This document shows, one piece after another, positions 11,976 to 23,659 of a stretch of 64,000 nt of DNA (its first letter is position 1; each line of letters begins with the position of its first letter). The position numbers and the translations under genes were made by a program. This stretch comes from Seriola aureovittata. Lineage: Eukaryota > Chordata > Actinopteri > Carangiformes > Carangidae. The notes below the pieces were generated by a model. That model worked only from the letters and a program-made list of their open reading frames with translations. It did not search any database and was not told where the DNA came from. The stretch lies in assembly GCF_021018895.1 (NCBI RefSeq), contig NC_079376.1, positions 23,522,001 through 23,586,000 on the forward strand. The letters are read 5' to 3'.

Positions 11976-14349
11976 GTAAGTCTCTAACCAAGAGTTTTAG
12001 CCTAAATCAGGCAAAACACATGATCTGAACCTAAGTCTCCAGGGATAAAATCCTGACCTTTGTCCCTCATCATCCTCTGATGAAGAAAGTAAATGTTCCT
12101 TGCTTGGAAACAGTGAACATGATCCAGGCTGTTCCCTTCTAAACCTGTGGTTATCCAATGTAGTAGTATATCAATTCAACAGTCCTCTGAATTTATTTTT
12201 AGAATTTATTTCAAAATACACAATTACTAAGCTGTTCAGTAAGGACACGTAATAAATACTAAGGTAGAGATGATGATCTTTATCTTGTTTTTTCTGGGTC
12301 TTTAGTCACCTAGTGTGCCAACTTTGTGTGTACCTGAGCTGTTCTGTATTGAAAAGAGACATTTGTCCAGTGTTGCAGTAAGGACTCAGAAGTGTGGGAC
12401 AGATACATTTTTGATGAAAAAAATTATATAAATAATGCTTGATTTAAAAAAAAAAAAAAAGAATTTGAACATGGTGTAAAGTAATATGTTTATCACACAA
12501 TTTAATTTGAAATAATGTCATATTGTAATTGAATTAACTCTTTTTATGAAGGTGAACATTGAAACCACAGTGGTGGGACATCGACAAAAGTAGTGTTTTG
12601 ACCCATAAAATGCTTCATAAATTATATTAAATCACATTTCTTGTAATATTTTTTGTCAAGATGTGCAATAACACTATCTATATGTTTTTCAAGCATCATA
12701 TAACATTTTTTTAAATAAATCCAAAATTTGACTGCTTGGAATTAAAAGTGCCCATAGTTACAGAAAGACCCATAAACATATTCTGTAGGAGACAGTGTTG
12801 TCAGGCCAAATTTTCCTCTTCAATATAAACCTACTAACATCTACTTTGCAGCCTGACCTGAAGCTTCCTGTTCCCTCTGACCTCAAGACCTTTTTTCTGT
12901 CCGTTTGTCCCGTTAAGATCTTTATGTTGTGAAATGAACAGGAGCAGGGCTCTGGTCACACTAACCTGATTGGCTCCAGCCTCTTGACTATCAGTTTCCC
13001 TCTCACTGATCACTGGTCAGCTGTTGGGTGTGTTAGTTATGCATGCCTGCTGCTCAGTGATCCTGTTAATGCTGAAGTTTAACACAGGTATTTGAGCTTG
13101 TCTCTGCTGCTAACTGTGATGAAGATTCAAACTGAGCCTGTCATCCTCAGTTCACAGAGATGAAGGTTTTACTAACGCAATACAGACTCACCCACTGCAG
13201 GTCAACACGATCAGAACAAAAATATTAGATTTATTTTTCTTTTCAGGGCTAACAGAAGAAGAACGGGAAGTTAATACATAACTCTGCCTCATGGACACTC
13301 GCATGGTTAAACATTATGATTCTTATGATTCTTTAAAAAAACCACATGGAACTTCTCTCTGTGACTGAGACTACATCCAGCGTCCTGAGCAATGAGCAGG
13401 TAATGGACCTAATATTTACTGAACAGACATGTCCTGATGTCCGTGCTGTCTTCTCTCTACCTGTTACTCTACTCGTTAGTTAGTCTTAAAGTTTGCTTTC
13501 AGAACCTCCACAGTACGAGGATGGGGGGGGCTCACAAGCCCTGAGTGCTGCCCCTCAGCAGGCTTCTGGAGGTTCAGCCAATCAGAACAAAAGTGGGCTT
13601 TTAAGGAGGCCTCTTAAGGAGGCCTGAGCTAATGTTGCCTGTTTCTGTCAGGCTCAGCTGTGGGGCTGGATAACAGTCAGTGTGAGATAAATAATGATTT
13701 TTATTGTCCACTTTATTGTTCATAACATCCCCCTCTGACTGCAAATGTGGAGTCCAGAATGAAAATATGGAGCTGTGACAGGTCCCCTTCAAAGAGGCTC
13801 TCCATATGTGAAGATGTCTGGGTGACCAGCTGAATAACACCATATACACTGTACAGTGTGTCCAGATACAGTCAAACATGATGAAGGTTAGACTGAAGGG
13901 ACCTCTTCCGTAAATCAGGAGGGTGTGGAGTCTGGGTCAGTCCAGCTATAAAACTATAAAACAGAAATTTAACACAAAAGTTTAAACAAGCAGAGTTCAA
14001 CAGTGACACCCTCAGTACAGTAATAAAACATCCATCAGTCCTTATTCAGTCCTCAGTCCAGTCTTGCATTAAACCACAGTGCAGTTTCAGAATGCCTGTT
14101 TTAAAGTCAGGTTTTGTTGTTTTCCTCCTGGTGTGTGGGGTGACAGTGTGTGGTGATCTCACAAGCTCATCTGTTCCAGAAACCAGGCTGCTACCACTTT
14201 TTGTAGGCCGGACTCACTCCCACACCTCTGGGATGGAGGTGGTCCCTGGTTTTGTTCTACGCTGCCTTAGACACAAATTCAGACTTATGACGACTTCAAC
14301 CTGCAGACAGCAGAGAAAATATCATGTTTATATTAATTATTACAGTGAT
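11976..14349. other. Unassigned non-coding DNA
   Basis: AT-rich DNA from 12160 to 12780 with no ORF of note. From 14092 there is an open frame whose first 21 residues would make a plausible signal peptide, but nothing after it is recognisable and it runs into the LINE at 14350. Confidence 0.4.
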
Positions 14350-15529
14350 ATCTGGTGGCCCTCACATCACACATCATGAAGACCCTGGAGCGGCTGCTTC
14401 GCCACCTTCTGAAGCCACAGGTTGAACATGCACTACACCCCCTACAGTTCGCCTACAAAGAACATATTGGAGTGGATGATGCCGTCCTTTACATGCTCTA
14501 CCAGGCCCATTCTTACTTGGATGAGCAAGGTGGTTACATGAGGATTATGTTCTTTGATTTTCAAGTGCATTTAACACCATCCAACCCCCCATCCTTAAAG
14601 ACAAGCTGGAAGCGATGGGGGTGGATCCCTGCTTCATGTCCTGGATTTTGGACCACCTGACAAGACGACCACAGTGCGTCAGGCTGGGTAACGATGTCTC
14701 AGGGACAGTGATGAGCAGCACTGGGGCTCCACAGGGAACTGTTCTGGCTCCGTTCCTGTTCACCCTGTATATGGCAGACTTTAAATACAACTCTGAGTCC
14801 TGCCACATCCAGAAATACTCGGATGACACAGCTATTGTGGCAAGTATCAGGAACAGGCAGGAAGAGGAGTACAGGGATCTGACGATGGCCTTCAGTGAAT
14901 GGAGCGACAAGAACTGCCTCCTTCTGAACACCTCCAAGACCAAGGAGATGGTCATGGACTTTCAGAGGTATAGGCCCACCCTTCAGCCAGTCAACACTAG
15001 AGGGAAGGACACTAAGGTGGTGCACACTTATAAATACCTAAGTGTTCACCTGGACAGTAAACTGGACTGGTCCCTGAACACAGATGCAATCTACCAGGGG
15101 CAGAGCCGGCTCTTTTTCCTCAGGAGGCTCAGGTCCTTTGACGTCTGCAGTGAAATGCTGCACATGTTTTATCAGTCAGTGGTGGCCAGTGTATTCTTTC
15201 ATGCTGCAGTCTGCTGGGGCAGCAGCATGTCAGACATGAACACAAAGAGACTGGACAAGCTGGTCAGAAAGGTTGGGTCTGTGCTTGGCAGGAGTCTGGA
15301 CTCACTCAGGACTGTTGTGGAGAGACACATGCGATGTAAGATGGAGGCCATCTTGGACAATACCAACCATCCTCTCCACAACATTCTGGCATGAGAGAGA
15401 TGCAGCTACAGCTGCAGCAAACGTCTCATCTCACTGCACTGCAGAACAGAGAGGTTCAGGAGATCCTTTGTTCCCACTGCCATCAGGCTATACAACACCT
15501 CAGCCAAAGGAAGTGGACTAATCTAATTA

Positions 15530-15589
15530 TTATTGTTTATTTATTATCAACTGTTTTTATTACTATTATTATTATTGTTGTTATTATTG

Positions 15590-15662
<73 letters not shown>
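15530..15662. repeat. (ATT)n microsatellite in LINE 3' UTR
   Basis: Trinucleotide ATT/GTT repeat, uninterrupted from about 15594. It lies between the LINE stop codon and its tail. Confidence 0.95.
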
Positions 15663-15713
15663 CATCAACAATGAGCTATTGGACACATGAAGTTCCCCTA
15701 GGGGATAAATAAA

Positions 15714-15714
15714 G

Positions 15715-15785
<71 letters not shown>
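15714..15785. repeat. (TATC)n microsatellite at LINE 3' end
   Basis: About 18 tetranucleotide units immediately after aataaag. This class of fish LINE commonly ends in such a tail, which marks the 3' boundary of the insertion. Confidence 0.95.
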
Positions 15786-16730
15786 TTGTCACTCTCTGTT
15801 CATTCTCAGTGTCTCAGTGAAGTAGGAATGAAACTGAAAATCCTTTTGAGCTATTTAGACAGAAATAGCACAATGAAAACCTTTTGTGTTGAACTGAAAT
15901 TACAGTCAGACAATGTCATCAGAAGGATATATCCTGTCGGGCCACGACACAAAAAATAAAAGATCCTAACCCTCTTACTGTTTGTGTGTTTGTATGTTTA
16001 TCATGGTTTAAGCTCTGAGGCAGCAGCGGAGCTGATGCTGACTCATTTAACAGGAATAACAAAATATAAAAACATAAAGGTCTGAGAAGCTCAGAGAAAA
16101 ATCCAGAAATGCTTCAAAAAGGTCTTCATCTATTAGCAGAAACTCTGAAGACAACAGACAGGAGGAGCAGAGCAGCAGAGACCACAGCTCCCAGTACAGC
16201 TCCCCAGTGAGTCCAGTATAAACACCAGTCAAGTTTTACAGCATAAGTAGAAGTAAGAAGACAACAGGAAGCTATAATTCAAAGTGAACAGCAGTAAATA
16301 CCAGTTACCTCACTTATTAATGTTCAGTTTTTATGATCCTCGTTAATGTATCAACTTAGTTATGTGGTCGTTTTTCAGACTGTAGAATCTGTGTTGTTGT
16401 AGCTGTGACATGAAAAAGTGTTTCTCACAGTGGTGTAGTCTATTTTAGTGGTTATAGTGTAAATTGGCTGCCCCGTGCTGACGTGCTGCAGTCCGTGTAG
16501 TGTCTCATCTCCAGTAGCTGGAGTTTGGTTGTTACTGGTAGAGTTTATTGCGGCTCTATCTGAACACAGTTTACCTTGCTGTTTTCTTCATCACAGTGTT
16601 TAACTACCTGCTGTACATTTAAACTTACTTTAGTTCTGCTGTAGCACTCACAGCTCTCTGCTCCTTTTAATGACTTCCACTAATTCAGCAGTTGTTTACA
16701 TGCTGTTCAGATCTGCTAGTTATTTTAGCT
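15786..16730. other. Unassigned non-coding DNA
   Basis: Short ORFs only. Nothing recognised. Confidence 0.45.
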
Positions 16731-17165
16731 TGGTCAGGACAGGTCAGTACAGGTCAGTACAGGTCAGGTCAGGACAGGTCAGTACAAGGCAGTACAGGTC
16801 AGGACAGGTCAGGTCAGGACAGGTCAGTACAGGTCAGGACATGACATGACAGGTCAGGACAGGTCAGTACAGGGCAGGTCAGTACAGGTCAGTACAGGTC
16901 AGTATAGGTCAATACAGGACAGGACAGGACAGAAGAGGACAGGACAGAAGAGGACAGAAGAGGAGAGTACAGGACAGTACAGGACATTACAGTACAGGAC
17001 AGGACAGGACAGGTAAATATATGACAGGATAGGACAGGAGAGTATGGGAAGCACAGGGCAGTACAGGACAGTACAGGTCAGGACAGGACAGGTCAAGACA
17101 GGACAGGAGAGTAGGGGAAGTATAGTACAGGACAGTACAGGTCAGGACAGGTAAGTACAGGTGCA
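16731..17165. repeat. AGGTCA/AGGAC minisatellite
   Basis: The first 180 bp has a 10-bp period of the form aggtcagtac or aggtcaggac, containing 16 AGGTCA hexamers between 16741 and 16911. From about 16915 it decays into 5-bp aggac units with scattered agtac. Minus-strand ORFs rich in C, P, V and L across it are repeat artefacts. Confidence 0.95.
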
Positions 17166-18016
17166 CCATGGAATTTCGGGTCCCAGGATATGAACAGCCC
17201 ACAGAGACAGTCAGGTGGACTGGGGCTGAAGCACAGTATATAGAGGGTAATTCTTCTGGTCATGTAAACGTAGTCGCTGTAGAGACAGGCCTGTTTTAGA
17301 TCTGACACACACAGCTCCTGGCAAAGGAAGACACTTGTGGAACATCCGGCAGTTTCCTTCTCCAAATCCCTTGTGTTTTGACAAGAAATTCCTTCTGTGA
17401 GCCACTGTTTGAAATGTGGGACTGTGTACACAAGAGTGAGTCTGAGCGCCTGCACCCCTCTGCTGCTGACACATGGGCTCAGGAGGCTGAGCTCGCTGTA
17501 CGGGTCCTGTGTGTCTGTCAGTTCTCAGATGGTCACAGTCTGATTTTTATTCAGTATGGAAATGACTGTGTTAGTATGACATTAACATGAAGTGATGTTA
17601 TTGCTGAATACACTGTCTTATCAGAGCCACAGTGACGTCTAATGAACTCCAAACAAATGCACAGAGATACCAGTGAGTTCCTATGCTGCTGGTCTGATTC
17701 TGATTAAAGACACAAAGGAGAAGGCTGAAGGTTGTTCCACTGTTTTAAGACTGAGAAAAGCAGACTCGTCAGAGCTCAGAGACCGTGATGTACAAGTCCT
17801 TCTAATGAGAAACAGTTAGGACATAGTTTGTGCCTTTCATAAAAAAGGATTTGTGAGCTCACTTTTCTATTGGACACGGTAGATGAATACAGTATGTGGT
17901 GTTCTTAGTTTCATGCCACACAACATAAAAACACAACAAAGTACAACAGTGACACAGTCAGCTGTACCTGGAGCCCACTGCAGCCAGACAGGCCTCCTGA
18001 CCACACCAGACACCTC
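17166..18016. other. Unassigned DNA between two minisatellites
   Basis: Overlapping short ORFs of 70-120 codons on both strands without recognisable features. Confidence 0.4.
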
Positions 18017-18395
18017 AACATGTCAGCGTCGTCATGTCAGCATCGTCATGTCAGCATCGTCATGTCAGCATCGTCATGTAAGCCTCATCATGTCAGTCTC
18101 GTCATGTTAGCATCGTCATGTCAGCATCGTCATGTAAGCCTCATCATGTTAGCATCGTCATGTCAGCATCGTCATGTCAGCCTCATCATGTCAGCCTCAT
18201 CATGTCAGTCTCATCATGTTAGCATCATCATATTAGCATCGTCATATCAATCTCGTCCTGTCAGCATCGTCGTGTCAGCTTCATCCTGTTAGCATTGTCA
18301 TGTCAGCTTCGTCATGGTAGCACTGTCATGTTAGCATCGTCATGTCAGCCTCCTCATGTCAGTCTCGTCATGTTAGCATCATCATATTAGATATC
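18017..18395. repeat. 14-bp minisatellite
   Basis: About 27 copies of a 14-bp unit, catgtcagcatcgt, with variants cctcat, tctcgt and catcat in the second half. Because 14 is not a multiple of three, each plus frame reads the same 14-residue cycle, which explains the apparent 90-codon ORF. Confidence 0.95.
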
Positions 18396-19689
18396 ATATT
18401 GCCTCATGACAACGTGACATGCGGGGATATAAACTCATACAAACCATATCTCAAAATTACATAACTACAAAACTAACTATGGAAATAAAAAGAGATGATG
18501 GACAGAGGGCAGAACAGCCACCACAGCACAATGGAGCATCATATGAAGGTGCAGCACGCCAAAATCATGTGTGGACACCAACTGCTTCAACTTGATTTTT
18601 CACTTGAATATCCAATTTCTGGTTTTATCCACTGTATTTGTGGGTTTTACATGTCTTTAAATTCCTTGATCTCATTAAGGAGTCTCTCCTCATCCTTTAT
18701 ATACATGAGAGACAGTAGGTAATGAGAGGGAAGTTGAGATGCTATGGGAGTTGGAAAGTACAAAACAGCTTTATTTTGGGAAAAAAGGTGTTCTTTCAGG
18801 TTTGGTGAGGTTGGAAATAAGACAGTGGTGTGTAGTGTACGCCTCACCGCCACAGTCGTAATGTTTCCCTGAGGTTAATACATAAGTGTAAGTCTGATGT
18901 ATGTTTCTCTGTATCAAAGACAAATGATGATCAGTCCCTCATGACCTCACTGCTCAGGTGAAACACTAGAAAGTAGTTTTTACCACAGTATAATTTTCAT
19001 CCTCCTCACACCAGTGAGTAAAAATGACGTGTTCTATAAAAATGAATGTTCTATAATTTATTTGTGAGAAGAGGACGAGGTGGAGACTCTGTGGGCAGCA
19101 TCCTCCGGTTGTTGTACCATCAGTGGACCACAGGACTGACCGCATCCTGTACCCCCTCTGTCAGTGTCAGTGATGTATGGCTGCTGAACACACAGCCTGA
19201 CTCCTTGATGTGTCGCTGCCTTTTCAAAGTGGCTCTTCCAGGGGCCGAGTCCGAGTTGAGTCACGATGAGGAGGCGTCAGCCGGGCGTGGACGTTCTCTC
19301 ATTTCATGTTTGAGTTTCAGTGGAAGAAAGTCAACATGTGTGAAAAGAAAGTTTACTGAACCAGCTCAGACAATAAAAGACTTTGATCTGAGTTCAAAAG
19401 CAACAATTTCACATAAATCATCATTTCATAAGCAGTCACACTTTTTATTCAGAGTGGAATTCTAAATAAACTTTCATCCTCACAGACTCGTGATCACTGT
19501 GGTTTTGTCCAGACTGACGAGGCCAGATTAACCCTGTTAGGGGCCTCAGGGCAAAGATTTGTTGTCGGGCCCCTGTTGACCCCAGTGTACATATCAGGGT
19601 CCTTATGTCACCAGAAAATCTTTTCTCCACTGACATGTTTGTTTTAATGCTGTTGTTGTTTGTTTTTTTTTATTTATATACATTATTAT
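18396..19689. other. Unassigned non-coding DNA
   Basis: The 139-codon ORF at 19046-19465 (+) has no recognisable domain. The segment 19520-19580 (gattaaccctgttaggggcc onward) has the flavour of an old DNA-transposon end, but I cannot place it. Confidence 0.35.
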
Positions 19690-20190
19690 CATTATTTATT
19701 TATCCTACTTACCTGCAATTGTAAATATTGCAAAATATTTCCCATATCAATGCCTGGATCTAGTACTACGATTTCAGACACACCTAAAGTGAACCGTACT
19801 ATTTCCAAACCTTGACATTAACTTCTCATCTTGTCTGCCTAATTTATTCCCATAAGTGGTTCATGTGCTAAAGTCTCTGCTCCTGCGGGTCATGCAAGCT
19901 AATTGAGACACTGTAGGTGAATGTGACTAGCTATCGAGCTTATTCGATACGCTTTACTTTTTTACCTTCAAAGTTTCTGATTTAGATTGTGTGAAGTATC
20001 TACGGATGAACACTAATGTTAGCTAGTTTTAACTTTAGCTTTAAGTTATAGTTTAGCTAACTAATGTTAGCTAGTTTCTAACTTTTGTCTGATGTTATTA
20101 ACATTAGCTAGCGCATTATTTCCAGTGTTAGCTTGCCATTTTATTACCAATATAAAATGTCATATATGATCTAATGCACTTGAGTATTTC
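19690..20190 (-). repeat. Dispersed repeat family 2, copy 2 (-)
   Basis: The reverse complement from 20190 down to 19900 aligns with 11700-11975. The stretch tcaatgcctggatctagtac near 19750 aligns with 63300-63345. This is the longest copy, about 500 bp, and is non-coding. Confidence 0.75.
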
Positions 20191-21133
20191 CATTTTATGC
20201 TACTTTATACTTCCACTCCTACATTTCAATTATTGTACTTTCTACTCCACTGCATTTATTTGACAGCTTTGGTTAAACTAGCAAGGTACTGTATGGACTG
20301 TAACAATACACTGAAGCACCTTCACTGTACTGGGTTCTGTTTTTCCCTGGAGAAACAGTTGACCCCCCCTGACATTTTATAATTCACACTCTGCTGTTGA
20401 CTCTACTTATTCTTGTAGTACGGTTTCTCTAAAACACTGCATTGATTAATGGATGTGTTGTAACAGAGGACAAGACAGAGATAATTATATTTAACAGCTG
20501 AAATTAATGGAAAACTTGGCTACATGATAACCAATACCGAGGTAACTGCCAGTTTGTATTATCAGGTAAGAAGAAAACCAAACCATTTATCTGTCATCAA
20601 CCTGGAGAAAGTTATTCATGATGAAAAATACGTCAGTGGTCTAGTTTTCCAAACTCACTGTTTTTATGCAAGTATGACATTTAAGTACGAGGTTCACTGC
20701 ATAAGTTAACTTAAACAAAACCTGATGCATTTCTCCACAGAACGAGGTCTATGGATTTTTTGGGTCAGCAGGGACAAAAGGAATAATCAGTGACCCTCTG
20801 AATGTGCAGAGGTTCAGGGTTGTGTAAAGAAAGAATAGAAAATCATGAACCTATCTTTCAACATTTATACCACCTTCCCACAATGTGGTATCACTGACTG
20901 ATTCTCTGTTTGAGTCTGATGGGTCTCTGTAGAAAAACAAAACAGCATCTGGCAAACCAGCAATTGTAATGAAGAGTCATTTTCAGATTTTTAACATTCC
21001 CTCAGCCTGTTGGAGCACATGCTCCTCAAACACAGAGACTACTGTAAAGTATGCACTCAGTTTAGCTTGGCTGCTGGCCAGCAGGCAGCTCATCAGGCTG
21101 CAGTTCATCCATGTGTCTGCAGATGTGTTCAGT
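20191..21133. other. Unassigned non-coding DNA
   Basis: No gene or repeat recognised. Confidence 0.45.

Positions 21134-21166
<33 letters not shown>
21134..21166. repeat. (CTG)n / (CAG)n microsatellite
   Basis: About 10-11 consecutive GCT units. Overlapping ORFs would encode poly-Leu, poly-Cys or, on the minus strand, poly-Gln. There is no sign that any is a real exon. Confidence 0.95.
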
Positions 21167-21167
<1 letters not shown>

Positions 21168-21718
21168 CTGTCACAGTCTGCTTCGGTCACTGTGTCCTGT
21201 CCACTGCAGCAGGACTTCATCTCCCAGAATTCTTCAGTACTAACTAGAATAGAAACAGATTTCCTTTACAAGTGTTCTTGTGAAATATGAGATAATTTAG
21301 TGTCATCATGTCTCTAGAGATCCTTCAAATGAATCAATCTGAAACTGAAAAATAAAAAACGTGACCTTTCTGCAGTCAGAAAGGTTGACTCACTGTTGTA
21401 CACTGGAGGATAACACAGATAACACACACACAGACACTCTATCTGAACCTGAAGCGTCCTGGATTTAATTCAAAGACCTCTGGAATATGTTCAAGGACCT
21501 TGAGGCGCATGCAGAGAAAACAAATGATTTGTTCTTATTTATCCATCATTCATTTTATTTATGTTACATTATAGACAGGTTGTATGAATGTGGGGGTGAG
21601 TAAGGTTGACGTTCAGCTGCAGGAGAAAAGAGAGAGAGAGAGCGAGAGATGGAGGTAGTTTGTGACATCAGTACCAGGTGAGCTGATTGATTGATCAGCT
21701 GCTGCTTGTTGACTAATC

Positions 21719-21720
21719 AC

Positions 21721-21755
<35 letters not shown>

Positions 21756-21766
21756 AACACACACTG
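21719..21766. repeat. (CA)n microsatellite, interrupted
   Basis: CA repeats with two aa interruptions. Confidence 0.95.
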
Positions 21767-21794
21767 ACAGTCCTTATGTAAAAAACAAGACGAT

Positions 21795-22260
21795 AGGTCG
21801 TCTGTGCAGCAGGTTATTATGACCCATAGTTACGTTTTGTTGCTAGGCGACATCTAGTGGTCGTAGTAATTACGACAGGAGCAAAGGGAAAAGTGCGGTG
21901 ACGTAGTATAAACAGAGACAAAGTCCACGTCAGGAGGAGGTTGTGGTGGATGGATGAATATGACACATAATTCCCATGTGAAACTACCAGTGTATATTGT
22001 AACCATGACAACAAATACCATGTAATGTTGAGGAAGTACTTATTTCAACCCAAATCACAATCTTTTCCTAAACCTAACCAAGTAGTTTAAACTACTTGGT
22101 CAATGTTATTATAGTAAGAATGCGATAAATGCGACAAAGGTAGGTACACCACTGTCGGTACAGTCCACGTGTTTATTACTGCAACCATGACAACCAAGGT
22201 AGGGGGCGCTATTTCAGGAGACACTGCTATGGGTCGTATCAGAGGGTTGAGAAAAACGGC
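21795..22260 (+). repeat. Dispersed repeat family 3, copy 1
   Basis: The block from aggtcgtctgtgcagcaggt through catctagtggtcgtagtaat to agtccacgtcaggaggagg aligns over about 150 bp with 41467-41615. The remainder contains a perfect 24-bp palindrome at 22077-22100. Near 22220 the word tatgggtcgtatcag partly echoes the start in inverted form, so the element may span 21795-22260. Confidence 0.65.
22077..22100. repeat. Perfect 24-bp palindrome
   Basis: accaagtagttt is followed directly by its exact reverse complement with no spacer. Confidence 0.95.
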
Positions 22261-22899
22261 CTGTGTGGTTTGTTCAGGTTGGAGGAGGAGTTGTTTAAAT
22301 GTGTGATCTGTGAACAGTGTGATCTTATGGTTTTACATTTAAACTGCCACTTTCTGGACATTTCACGTCATGTCGACACATTTTAAGCTTCTTGCATCAT
22401 TTAACTCCACAGTCCTGCATGTCATTGAACTATATTAGGGTGTATTATTAAATCCTTTACTTAAACAGGCAGTGTCATTGAGATAAGGATCTCTTTTTCA
22501 AGACAGACTTCTGTACAAAAATAAACTTACAAAGTTTATATAAATAGACAGACTCACATAAATTCATGGGCATTAAAATGGACACACACATTCATTCATT
22601 CATTACACATTTTCACATTCAAGAAAGGGATGTGCAAAGATGTGTATGATGGTAAATACATAAGTACAGTCTTTTGAAATATCCCAGTGAAATAAGAGAG
22701 TGTAACTGTATGTAGTTTCAGGCGTCCAGTGGATGGGGTCGTCTCTGGTGCTGAAGTCTGCTTCCAGTAAGGCTGGAAAAGAAGGAACGTGTTTTCTAAT
22801 GTGATGGTTGATTATTTTCAGGTTCTGCTGCTGCTCTGCTGGGAGGGAAGGAGGGAGAGTTCATGCACGGGAAGTAAATGTCTGCATGAGGGAAGGTGA
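22261..22899. other. Unassigned DNA, probable repeat near 22470
   Basis: The segment at about 22470-22510 (cattgagataaggatctc onward) resembles a word often seen in fish retroelement 3' ends. No gene. Confidence 0.3.
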
Positions 22900-23335
22900 G
22901 CTCGGCCCTCCTGAAAACAGTTGTTTGATTGTGGTAATCTCTGGTTCCTGGTCCTTACTGTTCATGCCTATTGAGAATATCACAATTTTGGTGTGTGGAT
23001 GTACCAGTGCTTTCTCACACACTTTCAAAAAGTGGTAGATTGTGGCGCCCAGGTAGCTGTGAAGATCTGTCTACAGGTTATTGAATGGTGGGATTCTGTT
23101 AAGGTTGGAATCTCCTTGAATAATCACCGGCTTGTTGCGTCTGAATTGCCGGTCCTGCAGTTTGCATGCTCGTCTGGCCGTGCGGCGAGTAGGAGTATGC
23201 GCTTTTACTGCTCCTCCGACCTCGGCCCCCGTGGCGCCCGGCATTTTCTCCCCGTTACCTCATCCCTGGTGTTCCCCAGAATTACGAGGGGATTGGCTCA
23301 GAATTGCTTGTATCGTGTGTCAGATTGACGTCTCG
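22900..23335 (-). mobile_element. LINE ORF1 remnant with SGNH/GDSL esterase motif (-)
   Basis: One minus-strand frame, broken only by a TAG at 23071-23073 in this part, reads RRNKPVIIQGDSNLNRIPPF (the GDSN block at 23104-23115), then LHSYLGATIYHFLKV, TKIVIFSIGMNSKDQ and TTIKQLF. This matches the nucleophile-containing block and following strand of the SGNH (GDSL-type) esterase domain found in ORF1 proteins of CR1/L2-clade retrotransposons, a family well known in fish. The upstream part (ARRACKLQDRQFRR) is basic, as expected for an ORF1 linker. The catalytic Asp/His region was not found. The copy is a pseudogene. Confidence 0.6.
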
Positions 23336-23389
23336 ATCAGAACAACTCATCATACTGCTCTCTACTGCTTTTGGGTGGGGTTCTGGGCC

Positions 23390-23655
23390 CTGTTGTTGGT
23401 CAATGAAAGGTGCAGGACTATGTTTATGACTGTCCAGGGCTTCAATGATATTGTTAATGCTGCTGTTTTTGTGCTATGACATGGTCTGAATCCTGACTGC
23501 TCGGGCTGTAATATGTGATTTGACTCTAGAAACAGTCTGTTGAGAATTTACTAGAGACTCCAGGATTCTTGCTAAACAGGACAATTTTGAGATTGGACAG
23601 TAATTATTTAAGCTGCAAGGATCACCGCCTCTGTGTAATGGGATAACCAGTGGAG
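23390..23655 (-). mobile_element. LINE reverse transcriptase fragment (-)
   Basis: The minus strand reads LHRGGDPCSLNNYCPISKLS followed by CLARILESLVNSQ (about 23642-23540) and, after a frameshift near 23500, QSGFRPCHSTKTAAL (about 23500-23450) and ALDSHKHS. These are the N-terminal RT blocks of fish LINEs (NNYRPIS and HQSGFR-HST blocks). The RT stops short of the catalytic YxDD. A related fragment lies at 40085-40225. Confidence 0.8.
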
Positions 23656-23659
23656 ACTT

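Larger units (their letters stand above)
14350..15785 (+). pseudogene. 5'-truncated LINE with RT, frameshifted
   Basis: This is the C-terminal two thirds of a fish non-LTR retrotransposon ORF2. The RT begins mid-block with ALTSHIMKTLERL, continues through LHPLQFAYKE and MRIMFFDF, and then loses one T near 14558-14561, which throws the frame off. It resumes in the other frame as MGVDPCFMSWILDHL (14615 onward). The GAPQGTVL block follows near 14730, the active site reads YSDD at 14816-14827, and the thumb and C-terminal region carry SKTKEMVMDF and HTYKYLSVHLDSKLDWS. An in-frame TGA at 15392-15394 interrupts the C-terminus, after which the frame is open to the natural-looking stop at 15524-15526. 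The 3' UTR is a long (ATT)n and the tail ends in aataaag followed by (TATC)n, a familiar LINE 3' signature in fish. Only one frameshift and one stop suggest a relatively young copy. Confidence 0.9.

Noticed and set aside
14092..14349. Signal-peptide-like start (MPVLKSGFVVFLLVCGVTVCG minus last residue) before the LINE
   Set aside because: The hydrophobic stretch is suggestive, but the following 60 residues match nothing I know and the frame ends inside LINE sequence.
16899..17202. Cys/Pro/Val/Leu-rich minus ORFs
   Set aside because: Entirely inside the aggac/aggtca minisatellite.
18020..18292. 90-codon Ser/His/Val-rich ORF
   Set aside because: Entirely inside the 14-bp minisatellite; the residues cycle with the repeat.
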